Assembly: GCA_007644065.1 (NCBI GenBank) | Contig: VJWN01000016.1 | Span: 419,207 to 483,206 of the forward strand | DNA: 64,000 nucleotides | Direction: 5' to 3' | Source of the DNA: Margaritispora aquatica | Taxonomy: Eukaryota; Ascomycota; Leotiomycetes; Helotiales; Discinellaceae | Made by a program: the position numbers and the translations under genes | Shown: positions 54,383 through 64,000 of the stretch, in pieces | Layout of the letters: every line of letters begins with the position of its first letter | How positions within the stretch are numbered: position 1 is the stretch's first letter | Notes under the pieces: model-generated | Told to the model about the DNA's origin: nothing | Database searches by the model: none | The model's input: only the letters and a program-made list of their open reading frames with translations

Positions 54383-55960
54383 ATGAAGTCCACGAGGAGT
54401 ATCATCGCTGCCACTCAAACAGCATCACTACCGATACAAAGACAATGGTCTAGACATCCTTCGACCTTACTGAAATCAATTGTTTCTTCGCCCAAACCCC
54501 AATCGAACAGGCAATGGCAATCTCTGCGAAAATTCCATCAAAATGTGCAAAGAAAGAGCGGATCTGCTGGGTTGGCAGAAGCCTCCAATCCAGCCATGGC
54601 ATTCCCTTGTTTAGATGCACTTGAGTCCAAGTCCGCAACACTCGAAGCTCGCTCTTTGTCCAGTGGACCCGAGCCTTCATACACGAGCGGAGCCACTCTC
54701 ACTTATCATTGTCGCGAGCCATTGTTACTTGATTGGGGAGGAGTGTTGCCAGAATTCGAGATTGCCTACGAGACTTGGGGTGAAATCAACGCAGACAAAT
54801 CTAATGTCGTGCTACTTCATACTGGTCTCTCTGCATCATCACACGCCCACTCGACCGAGAGTAATCCGAAGCCAGGGTGGTGGGAAAAGTTTATTGGGCC
54901 TGATGGATGTCTGGACACCAATAAATACCATGTTATTTGTACCAATGTTATTGGAGGCTGTTATGGATCGACTGGACCAAGCAGTATTGATCCAGCAGAC
55001 GGACAGAAATATGCCACAAGATTCCCAATTTTGACCATGGAGGACATGGTTCGAGCTCAATTCCGGCTGCTGGATGGCCTAGGAATCAGCAAGTTGTATG
55101 CAAGTGTTGGTGCCAGTATGGGTGGAATGCAGTCTTTGGCTGCTGGAGTTTTGTTCCCAGAGCGAGTGGGGAGAATCGCTAGCATTTCCGGATGTGCACG
55201 AAGTCACCCATACAGCATTGCAATGCGACATACTCAACGTCAGGTTCTCATGATGGATCCGAAATGGAATCGTGGTTACTATTACGATAGTGTACCACCA
55301 CATGCTGGGATGAAACTAGCACGCGAAATTGCAACTGTCACGTATAGATCAGGACCTGAATGGGAACAGAGATTCGGTCGACGAAGGGCAGACCCGAGCA
55401 AACCTCCTGCTCTGTGCCCAGATTTCTTGATCGAGACGTATCTAGATCACGCTGGAGAGAAATTTTGCTTGGAGTATGATCCAAATAGCTTGCTTTACGT
55501 AAGCAAAGCGATGGACTTGTTTGATCTTGGTGCCGAACACCAAGCTGCGAGTGTAACTCGAAGGAGGGCACATTTACAACGGCTTGCGAGCGGCCAAGTA
55601 GGTGACGAGACAGCTGCTTCGTGCAGCTTGACTCTGCCAAACTCGCCTTATGAGGAGCAGCCTGAAGCTGGAGCTCAATCCGATCTCAATAAACCGGTTG
55701 AGGTCTCCTCTGGTCCTTCAGCTGATCTTGTGCAAGGTCTTAAAGGATTGAGGGACCACCCGGCTCTGATTATGGGTGTGGAAAGTGATATTCTATTCCC
55801 CGCGTGGCAGCAGCGTGAAATTGCTGAGACTTTGAGGAGAGGTGGCAACAAGAGTGTGACACATGTGGAACTTGGCGAGGACAAAAGTCTTTTCGGTCAC
55901 GACAGCTTTTTGCTGGATCTGAAGCATATCGGAGGATCCTTGAAGACGTTTCTGGGTTGA
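54383..55960 (+). CDS. cysA: Serine/homoserine O-acetyltransferase family, CysA-type, mitochondrial
   Basis: This single-exon gene encodes 525 aa from Met at 54383; an ATG at 54341 would add a hydrophobic 14-residue piece before the targeting sequence and is less likely. Residues 1-60 are rich in Ser, Arg and Gln without acids, a mitochondrial presequence. The alpha/beta hydrolase acyltransferase core shows [70 protein letters not shown] (nucleophile Ser245), [33 protein letters not shown] (Asp469) and GHDSFLLD (His506). It should acetylate L-serine, giving O-acetylserine for cysteine synthesis, as shown for Aspergillus nidulans CysA, a homologue of homoserine acetyltransferases. Met2-type homoserine acetyltransferase is the alternative. 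A Ser/Glu-rich insert of about 50 residues precedes the acid strand. Confidence 0.88.
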   Translation: MKSTRSIIAATQTASLPIQRQWSRHPSTLLKSIVSSPKPQSNRQWQSLRKFHQNVQRKSGSAGLAEASNPAMAFPCLDALESKSATLEARSLSSGPEPSYTSGATLTYHCREPLLLDWGGVLPEFEIAYETWGEINADKSNVVLLHTGLSASSHAHSTESNPKPGWWEKFIGPDGCLDTNKYHVICTNVIGGCYGSTGPSSIDPADGQKYATRFPILTMEDMVRAQFRLLDGLGISKLYASVGASMGGMQSLAAGVLFPERVGRIASISGCARSHPYSIAMRHTQRQVLMMDPKWNRGYYYDSVPPHAGMKLAREIATVTYRSGPEWEQRFGRRRADPSKPPALCPDFLIETYLDHAGEKFCLEYDPNSLLYVSKAMDLFDLGAEHQAASVTRRRAHLQRLASGQVGDETAASCSLTLPNSPYEEQPEAGAQSDLNKPVEVSSGPSADLVQGLKGLRDHPALIMGVESDILFPAWQQREIAETLRRGGNKSVTHVELGEDKSLFGHDSFLLDLKHIGGSLKTFLG

Positions 55961-57324
55961 GGGTGAATATGGCTTTTGGCTGCTTCCAAGAGACACATCA
56001 AATATTAAACAGGCATGAGCACAAAACTCAGCTGAAGTCGGGCAATCTTCTCGTGATGAGGCCTGTTGTTGTGCTAATGGTGCCAAAACCTGTGCGGGCT
56101 TCTCGAAGCTGGTGGAGCAGTAACCGGAATATCAGTATTGTGGTTCATTCGATTAGCAATTCGTCCAAAGCCATCAAACGGGATCGCCCTTAATGGACAG
56201 CCTACAAACCAGGGACGCCAGAGTATGTCTTGGCGGAGATGTTGAGGCGGCATGCACCTATGATTTTACAGTTGAAGCTGTCGGATGAACTTGCTTCTGA
56301 TATGTTCGTCTCTTTCATAAGTACGAAGTCTCACCAGATCCTCTGCCGTGAAAGTACTTCTGGGAGGTTAGGGTTCGGACATCAGATTTGTAGAACAGGC
56401 GACACGCTGCATTTTCGCCAAGCCATATTCGTCTCATTGAAATCTAGTCTAACAAAACAGCACCAGCCAAATCAATAACACTGTCATTTACCAGTTCGTC
56501 CAAAGACCACAACGCGGGTGATCAATGAGACACAATAAGAGCGCAGCTGATTTGCCCAGATGAAGGATACAACATAACAGGTGATCTTTACTTTGAATCA
56601 AACCAGTGCTCATGTGTATCTCATCTTTTCCAAAGCGGCACTCGATCCCCGCTCAACCTCTCTCTCGGTATGGAAGAAGGTACAGGGGTACATGCACCTG
56701 ATGCACTGTAATCACCATCTTCTGACACATGTCCATACAAACTCGATATCCTGTGCCACAATCACATTTGGCTAAACCATCCTGATCCAAGAGGCCGGAG
56801 CAGGCCGCATATGCAGACAAAATGCAGAAAAATTGCAGAGTCTGGACTGCCGTCGCTAAGGGTTCGTCCCGCTCAACAAGGGAGCTTTATCCAATGATAA
56901 TAGCTGAAGCTATGAAGATCTTGCCAAGGAACCTTTCTTTTTTTCCCGCCCCACTCCCCCGCTGCAGTAGCTTCAACATAAGACGACCGCTATCCTCCCT
57001 TCACCACACATTCTTCTCTTCTCTCACCACACCACAACATTGACGGCGTGAAGTCAATGTCAACCGCAGTCTTATAACTATTCCAGTAAGCGACTTGAAG
57101 TCTTTGCGCTTACTGTCTTCTTTGAGGAAGAAAGACTTCACGGGTGGGATCTGGACGATTTCGAACGATAACGATACCCTAATATATCATTACGAAAACA
57201 TTCACAATCTATCACAACGTCTTCCGCAGAGCAGCAACCACTTCTTGTATATACTTCAGATTCTTCCGAATCTATTTTTAATTCGAAATCTGCAACCGGC
57301 AGGCAGAGTGGGAAAATAGGCAAT
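55961..57324. other. Intergenic region of 1.4 kb, no gene seen
   Basis: The rightward frames at 55957-57319 are short and match no family; 57095-57319 is probably leader of the SLC35F gene, preceded by a pyrimidine-rich stretch near 56930-57030. Confidence 0.5.
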
Positions 57325-58669
57325 ATGGCGAGCAATTATGATGCGAAGGCCGCGCCAGTTGAGGCGCACGTTGGGGGAGAGAGTTATCGCAAGACGGGAA
57401 ATGATATTTCAGTGGAACTGAACCATGAAAGCGATTCTGGATCTGGAGACGTCACTGAAAATAGGGCCGTGGGGGTTGCGATTGCAAACCTGGAGGGGAA
57501 AAAGACGAAATGGTGGGCATATTTTACAACTGCAGATTTCTGGATTGTTTTGGCGCTTGGGTGAGTTTCTTTTGACGGTCATATGTGTGTGTTTTTACTA
57601 ACTAGATGTAGACAAATCCTCGCGCTGTGCATTACTGGAACTAATACTTTTTCGACTCTCCTTGTCATGAAGGGAACTTCGATCCCAGCTTTCCAGACTC
57701 TGTTCAACTATATCTTGCTTGCGCTCATTTACACTACCTACACCATCTACAGTTATGGTTTCAAAAAATATGGAAAAATTCTCCTCGTTGATGGCTGGAA
57801 ATATATCATCTTGAGTTTTATGGATGTGCAGGGAAATTACTTCACGGTTTTGGCTTACCGCTACACCAACCTCCTCTCCGTAGGTATCCTATTCCTTTTG
57901 TTCATGAATCTCACTAAACATTTTACAGGCCCAACTACTCAACTTCTGGTCTATCATTTGCGTTGTAATCATCTCCTTCGTCCTTCTTAAGGTACGATAC
58001 AAGTGGGCTCAGATTGCAGGAATTCTCATCTGCTGTGGAGGAATGGGTATCCTCTTGGGTTCAGACCACATCACTGGCTCTAACGGTGGTAACCCACCCA
58101 CACAGCTTAAAGGTGATCTTTTCGGTCTCGCTGGCGCCACCTTCTACGGTATGTCCAACGTCATGGAGGAGTGGTTCGTGTCCAAGCGTCCTGCGTACGA
58201 GGTTCTTGGTATGTTGGGTTTGTTCGGCATCATTATCAACGGTATCACTGCCGCAATCTTCGACCGTCAATCCTTCGAGACCGCAGTCTGGGACAGCCAA
58301 GTTGGTGGTTATCTCGCTGGCTACACACTCATCCTAACACTGTTCTACTCGCTCGCACCAATCATCCTGCGCATGGCCTCCGCTGCATTCTTCGATATCT
58401 CGCTCTTGACGGGCAATTTCTGGGGTGTCATTATCGGCATCAAGGTCTTTGGATATCTCATTCACTGGATGTATCCAATTGCATTCGTGTTGATCATCGT
58501 TGGACTGGTGACATATTTCTTGGCTGGCAGTGTGTTGGGAGATAGCAAGAAGCCTTGGTTGGGTGCAAACCAGGAGGATGGTGTTGCTGGGTTGGGCACA
58601 GCGAAGTTAAAGGCTATTAATGAGGCTAGACGCGAGGGTTTGATCAACACTGGAGACCACTTGGCTTAG
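57325..58669 (+). CDS. SLC35F-type (DUF914) membrane transporter
   Basis: The gene has three exons: 57325-57560, 57612-57879 and 57929-58669, encoding 414 aa. A hydrophilic N-terminus of about 60 residues is followed by ten predicted membrane helices in the drug/metabolite transporter arrangement. Family words of SLC35F are present: GQILALCITGTNTFSTLL, PAFQTLFNYILLALIY, LSFMDVQGNYFTVLAYRYTNLLSAQLLNFWSI, GDLFGLAGATFYGMSNVMEEWFV, LGMLGLFG and ASAAFFDISLLTGNFWGVI. The C-terminal tail is soluble. The donor GTAGGT of intron 2 is non-ideal but is the only choice that joins LLS to AQLLNFW. Substrate and membrane are unknown; members act in ER, Golgi or vacuolar membranes. Confidence 0.9.
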
Positions 58670-60742
58670 GTTGGCATTTGGATGTTGCTATGCGGTTGAG
58701 GTGTTGCTTGGTCCCCCGGTTAGAGACGAGACCAATGGTCCTTTACATTGATCCTGATTAATAGAGCGAGTTGAGAAATGCATCTGGCCTTCAGCTTGTT
58801 GGCATTAAGTTTATGTGATCTCTGAACCCTTGTAGTATTTTGATTCAACGCCACGCAGAATTTTCAAGACTTGCTAAGTAGGTGAGACCAAATTTGCGCA
58901 ACGCAGGTCCGTTGAGAGTGACAGCTACATGCATGCAAGCAAGCTGTGGCTTAACAATGGCAACATGGCAAATCCGGGCATACTACCAGTAGGTGGGTTA
59001 TGTAAGTGTGGCATTAGGGTGGTTTACCTATGAGATCGTTCTTCTTGATGCACGTGGGTTGCGTTGGAAGATTTGGGTGCTAAGCTGAGTATTGTCCGGA
59101 TTCGACTTGGTAGCTGCAAGCTCACTCTACTTTCATGAACCAACTCCAACTTCAACTCCAACTGCAACTCCAACTTCGCACCTGAACTAAGGGAAGACTA
59201 GAATTAATCAGCGAGTATAAACTCACCAACTTGGATTGGAGAGTCGGTTAGTAACGAAATGAGTCATCATGGCGAAATCGGACGATGGTGGAGCGTCTGC
59301 CTATCTCTAAGAATCTTAGAGTTTGTGGATTTGTTTTTTTCTTCGGCTCTCCTTTGTGCTTGACCACGAATGAGTTAATTTGTGCCTTTTGAGATGTAGA
59401 ACTACTTGGGCTGGACTTGATGGGTTGGTAGATTGGTGAAGGCAGAGAGAGGTGAGTATTGACAGTGAGGGAAGAGAAGGCAAAGAGTTGATTATAAAAT
59501 TTGGGATTGGAGTTCACAGCAAGTTTCTTATTCTCATCCTTCCCATATCTTGGTAGAAGCGTTCGGCTTGGTACACTCCTTTAATTCATCACCAATCAAG
59601 AATCTTTGTCTCGGTACTGTCTCTGAACCTTCATGCAGTGAACTGACAGCCGGGAAACAAGGTCAAGATAGAGCTCAACACCCAGCATCGAGCTCTTCTT
59701 CCATGAGAAACTTAGGATACTGCTTCAGTGCATGGCTGGAGGGTTGTATCTATACACATCTGGTTGTGAATAGAACTGTGGGAGAGAAGAAACGATATCG
59801 CAAGACGGGAACGACTCCGCTTGAATCCATTCAAATTTTTCACACTGTCCATGACCTACCTCTACTTAATGTATTCATCTCACCCAAAATCGGTAAAGAG
59901 AGAGATGCAGCACATATAAGTAGCACCCACATCGCTTCTAGAGCGAAATTGCGGCGATAGATAACGGTGGAGATCTTGGCGAAGACGTGCCGTGTGTTAT
60001 CTTGCTGAATCAAATAGCTAGAGATTTAGGGAAGTGAGATTCTACATCTATTATAAAGGAAGGGAAGATGCGTACTTAACCGTAAAAATCGAAATTTGTT
60101 CATCCAGAAAACAAAATACCTACAAAGAGCATGCAAGAACAATGAAATAACAGTAGAACTTATATAGCGAAGTTGTAGACGATGGCAGATTTCAATTTAG
60201 ATGACAGAAACTTCACTTTTCTCCCTTCATCCTACCTGTGCCTTTTAATGTTGCTTAACATTTTCACTCATCGCCAGCAGCATCGCCATCTCCTAACCAG
60301 CTATGCATAATTCCAACAATCTAGGAAATCGTCAAAGGTACATTCCAACCCCACGCAAAAATTCCAAACAGAGATTTACCATCAATAAGAACAATCTACC
60401 TACTCTGCCTGCAAGAAGTCGAAATAATCTCGATAGCCGCATCGTCTTGCGTATGCGATGACTTAAAACCCATCGCGATTAATAATACATCATTGCCAGT
60501 CGATTAGCTCCGTGGCGCTCTACAGTACACGGACGAACGTCTTGATTGTGTACGATAAGATGTTGCAACTAAAGCGATGGTGAGAGTAGAAGCAGAAGCA
60601 AGAAATGAAGATTGGGAACATAATCATAGATCTTAAGTCTTTCTTGCGTCTTTCAACACGTCACTCCGTTACTCTTAAATGCAATCTAGCTTTCTAAAAA
60701 TCAAGCCGAATATCCCCCATCAAATCCACCACCTACAACCAT
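58670..60742. other. Intergenic region of 2.1 kb, no gene seen
   Basis: Apart from a 36-base tandem repeat at 59141-59176, I recognise nothing. ORFs at 59248-59517 (-) and 59550-59960 (+) match no family. Confidence 0.5.
59141..59176. repeat. Three 12-bp tandem units CAACTCCAACTT/G
   Basis: Three copies are identical but for the last base of the middle one. It is a small minisatellite outside coding sequence. Confidence 0.85.
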
Positions 60743-62029
60743 CTATTTAATACTCGCAAACCCGAACATCGGGCCCGAGGCGTCAAAAATGCCATAATAA
60801 GCATTAAAAAACACATCACCATAAATATTCTGACTGCCACCGCCCACAGACTGCAAGCTACCAAAACACATTCCATTGCCCGCCGGCGCAAAATTCAGCA
60901 ACGACCCGGGAATTGTCGCATAATACGTGCTACCGATGCGGAACGATAGCGTTGGTAGGGTCGCCGAGCAGGGAAACACATAACCCCCAACGCTGGAACT
61001 GTAGGTCGCGCCGGACACTTGTGCGTAGTACGCATTCACAGCCGGATCACCCATAAGCACGAGCGTGGTGCCTGTGTCTGCAATACCAGTGTAACCACTA
61101 AGTGCGTGCACCGTCGAGCCGACTTTATACGATGTCGACGCGAACTCCCAGAAACCGTTTGCGGAGGAGACAGGCGCGTATGCAATGGTACCACTGTACT
61201 TGGTCGTATCGATGAAGCCGAAGTCCTAGGCTCCGTTGGCTGTATAGGGGAGGTAGGCTGCGAAAAGGGGGGAGGAGAGGGAGGGCTTGGCGTTGTCAAA
61301 GAAGGTGCTTTGTTGTTGGGGTGAGACCGTGTTGATGCTTGAGAACGCGAGACCGACGAGCCCATCAGAAGAGTCTGAGAGAAAAGTTGAGGAGACTTTC
61401 TTGGCGAGCTCGACGGCTTGGTTTGTTACTGTCGTACCCCCGATTTTTACTGTGTCGGTGCCACTACAGATGTCAATGGGAAGCTCAATAGGCTGTATGA
61501 GAAACTTACACAACCCCAGATGCACCAGATCCATCGGCATATTGGATGCTCCAGGCATAGCCAGACTTGGTTTTGTAGCTGCTGCTCTGGGAGGAATCAT
61601 ATACATGGTGACCAGTTTGCGAGGTGCTCGCTAGCAGTGTCGAGAAAACCCAGAGATCAGCACTTCCAGTATCGAAGTCCAAGCTTAAATTTTGACCACC
61701 AATAGACGTGGTAACCAAGTACTCAGCACCATCAACCGGGAAAGCAGTCCTGACGAGAGTTAAAATGTTGTAGGAGTGAATGTGAAATCATGGACTCACG
61801 CAGCTCCGTTTTGGCGTTTAGATAGCTCATTTAGAAACCCGCTTGGCATCTCCCTCGCGGGAACTAACCCGTGTTTCGCGTACGCCTTGAGCATTGCAGC
61901 AGTGCCATTTCGTACTTTGTCCTGATGCACTGCTGGGGCTGAAAAGGTTGCACTGCCGATGAGATTACTTGCTGGAGCTGCTTGGACAGCGACAGCCAAA
62001 GCTAGGAAAGTAGAGATGGTGGAAAACAT
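60743..62029 (-). pseudogene. Secreted pepsin-like aspartic protease interrupted by an in-frame TAG
   Basis: Three exons (62029-61800, 61749-61510, 61463-60743) join in frame to 396 codons before the normal stop. Codon 236 is TAG (61226-61228), right before DFGFIDTTKYSG, where relatives of this family carry a tyrosine-like residue (YDFGxID). Everything after it remains intact and in frame. Visible parts are a signal peptide (STISTFLALAVAVQA), a pro-region ending in a Lys-Arg pair, the A1 core with first Asp103 ([12 protein letters not shown]), flap residues around YADGSGASG, second Asp286 (ADTGTTLVLM) and the PCSATLP...GMCFGSL disulfide pair. A truncated product lacks the second catalytic Asp and would be inactive. 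The TAG could in principle be a splice acceptor, but no upstream donor spares the conserved core. The gene is therefore a very recent nonsense pseudogene, a readthrough gene or an error. Confidence 0.8.
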
Positions 62030-64000
62030 TCTCAAAGTGCTGTTGTAGAAAACAGTGGGAGCAAGATACCTGACCGAAAGAGGACTCAGAGGCAAAGCAA
62101 TGAATAAGAGAGTGAGAGCTGGTTGAGGATATGAGACATAAAGAGGATAATACATCTCTTTATATCACCTAGGCTACATCGTAGATAGGAAAGCCGATGG
62201 TCATCTTCTTTCTCACCTAATGCTTCTAGAGTACAGATTTACCTGCTCCCGTTCCCCAGTCCAGATCAACAGGGGACTAAAGACAAGCTTTTTCAAGCTT
62301 TTGCACCGATGAAGGAGGGGCTTGTTCCTCGCAATCTCAACTTCCCTTCTAGATAAAGCGCGAAGAAGTGATTTCTGGATAGGAATCCATTCGGTGGCAA
62401 GATCGACGGACGAGTTGAATACAGACGGTACATGCGATGGTCCATGAGGTGAAACCCCAGCTTCAACTCAATCAATACGAGTAGACTATTGCCGGGCAGC
62501 GCCGATATATGGACAACCAATACCGAAGTCAAGCTTTGAATGCTTGATGAGGGACGCATAAAGCTTAGTTTTTAATGTCCTGCAATCACGGAGCCAGATC
62601 CCTTGATAGGAAGGTCTAAAGAGTAGCTCTAGCGCCCGGCATTGCGGGTAGTGTGTTAGTACATCCATGGGGTGGCTAGTTGAAAGTCCTTAATACTTCT
62701 AAAGGACCAAGATTTCATGCAAGCATGGCGGAATGTTGGTACGGTTGTACTTGTCGTCTCACAAGCACTATCTGGTAAAACTTGGTGCCGCAAAGTGCAC
62801 AGATCTAGCCAAATACTAGCCGTTAGTAGTGTCTGTCACTATCCCACGAATGATAATCTGGAATACCCAGCGGTTGAATGTTTAATTTACCATAGAGGGA
62901 AAGACGACCTCTTACGCATCAGGGAGCCCTATTGGGGGAGAAAGAGAAAAACCCAATTACCTGATCGATACAAGTTCGTTGTATTGTCTACTTACCAATC
63001 GAGACTTAAAGCCGAGGGATATATCGAAGCTAGAGACAGCCACCTCTGCTTAGAACAGAAAGTGGTTGTATAGATATTTGATTGGTCGAATAGCCGTTGC
63101 TCAGGTGGCAATGTCCCGTCTTGGCACAAGCATGCCCCTGAAGTAGATCTACCTTAAGCGGATGAATGCAACCGGTGATCTTCAATGATGATCTTTAGGA
63201 GTGTATGTTTGCTATCGCGGTACTCGAATAATAATAGTTCGATTTTAGGAGGTATGACGGAGTTGAATCATAGTTGACGGAGGATTGAGTCTTGGTTGGT
63301 TAGTGAGACTACAATTTCTATACGCTTGTGAAAGTAGCTTCTGAAAGAAGACGGATGACGGTGTTTCCTTTTTTACAGAGTATGACAAGATCATATCAAA
63401 AGCCTCAAGTCAAGAAACGGGACTTCCGATAATACATGGCAACGTTGGGTGAAGTATTTATGTATGTGCCTCGGTAAAGACACCACAACAGGGAGAAATC
63501 ATTTGAAAAGGCTGTGAAACCTCGGATAGTCTGTATGCTGTTGTTGTTGCTTGCGATTTGATTGTCCACGTGAAAGGAAAAAAGTTGAGAATCTGCTTTC
63601 TGACCCTTTCCCATTCTTGAGCTTACGAGATTGTACTGTATTCGCACAAGCTGGTTACTCATGACCATTTGTGCAGGCTATCTCCGATTTCTGCCATACG
63701 CACATTCCCTAGATGGATATTACGGATTAGAGCTGACAGTAAGAAGAGCAAATAGTGCTATATGGAACGAAGCAGGTTGATTGAATCGGGAGGAACGATT
63801 TCAGACTACTAACAGCTGTTCCAAGTCCATATAGACTACGGTCGCAAGTTAGGATTATGAGCTGTTTGTTTATACGATGCAATTGCCGCACGTTATAATT
63901 GTCCCCTTAGAATTCCAAGAAAAACATACATATCATTAAATTCTAATGGTAATGTTGTTATCCTTACAAGATAGAAGAAGCACTGATCCAGACATGATAA
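62030..64000. other. Intergenic to end of window, no gene seen
   Basis: The left end is the protease promoter. Frames at 62293-62559 (-), 62717-63073 (+) and 63405-63668 (-) are short and match nothing I know. Confidence 0.5.
62158..62164 (-). promoter_or_regulatory. TATA box (TATAAAG) of the protease gene
   Basis: On the minus strand the motif lies about 129 bases before the protease start, so the broken gene still has a promoter. Confidence 0.45.

Noticed and set aside
61220..61360. Treating the protease TAG as a 3' splice site (AG of the stop codon) to save the gene
   Set aside because: The nearest possible donor (GTCTCACC) would remove the conserved Phe/Leu-rich part of the core before DFGFID, so the product would still be defective.
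62717..63073. Rightward 118-codon ORF
   Set aside because: No recognisable motif and no supporting promoter or splice sites; length is within chance for this much intergenic DNA.

Overview
The window looks like nuclear DNA of a filamentous ascomycete (Pezizomycotina). Genes are split by short GT-AG introns of about 45-175 bases. The families are typical of that group: two Zn2Cys6 regulators, a fungal rhodopsin/PTH11-like membrane protein, a 2EXR protein, an HNH-type orphan, small secreted proteins, fungal complex I subunit 20.9, and a CysA-type acetyltransferase. Leotiomycetes is my guess from general similarity only; nothing in the window proves the class. I assembled spliced models by hand, and every model given as intact closes in frame.

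Layout. 0.8-10.5 kb: a Zn2Cys6/fungal_trans regulator (-), a degenerate dienelactone-hydrolase/NTF2-like fusion (+), an HGGG/GDSAG esterase (+), a 2EXR protein (-) and a tail-anchored Inp54-type inositol polyphosphate 5-phosphatase (+). 12.5-20.7 kb: an MFS drug transporter (+), a SYLF/Ysc84 actin-patch protein (-) and a second Zn2Cys6 regulator (+), separated by about 2 kb spacers. 21.3-29.3 kb is a compact housekeeping block: tad2 (tRNA A34 deaminase), nuo-20.9 (complex I), csm3/swi3 (fork protection), ski2 (exosome helicase) and a small Cys-rich ORF. 31-42 kb is accessory: an 8-Cys secreted protein, an intron-containing tRNA-Phe, an intronless secreted GH2 glycosidase, an HNH-like orphan, a second small secreted protein and a rhodopsin-like 7TM protein. 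43.9-48.3 kb: an NAD(P)-binding protein, a PQ-loop vacuolar transporter and a secreted DJ-1/PfpI protein. 48.9-50.8 kb: a tandem pair of uncharacterised fungal paralogues, one frameshifted. 52.7-62 kb: an uncharacterised protein, cysA-type acetyltransferase, an SLC35F transporter and a secreted aspartic protease broken by one in-frame TAG.

No operon-like system, transposon ORF, CRISPR array or clear biosynthetic cluster is visible. The most notable items are the two broken genes (protease nonsense codon; frameshifted member of a tandem pair), the C19/G10 homopolymer pair behind the HNH gene, dispersed CTTACCTA/TAGGTAAG inverted repeats between genes, a four-copy TTGACG array just before a start codon, and microexons of 9, 11 and 17 nt that automatic annotation would probably miss.
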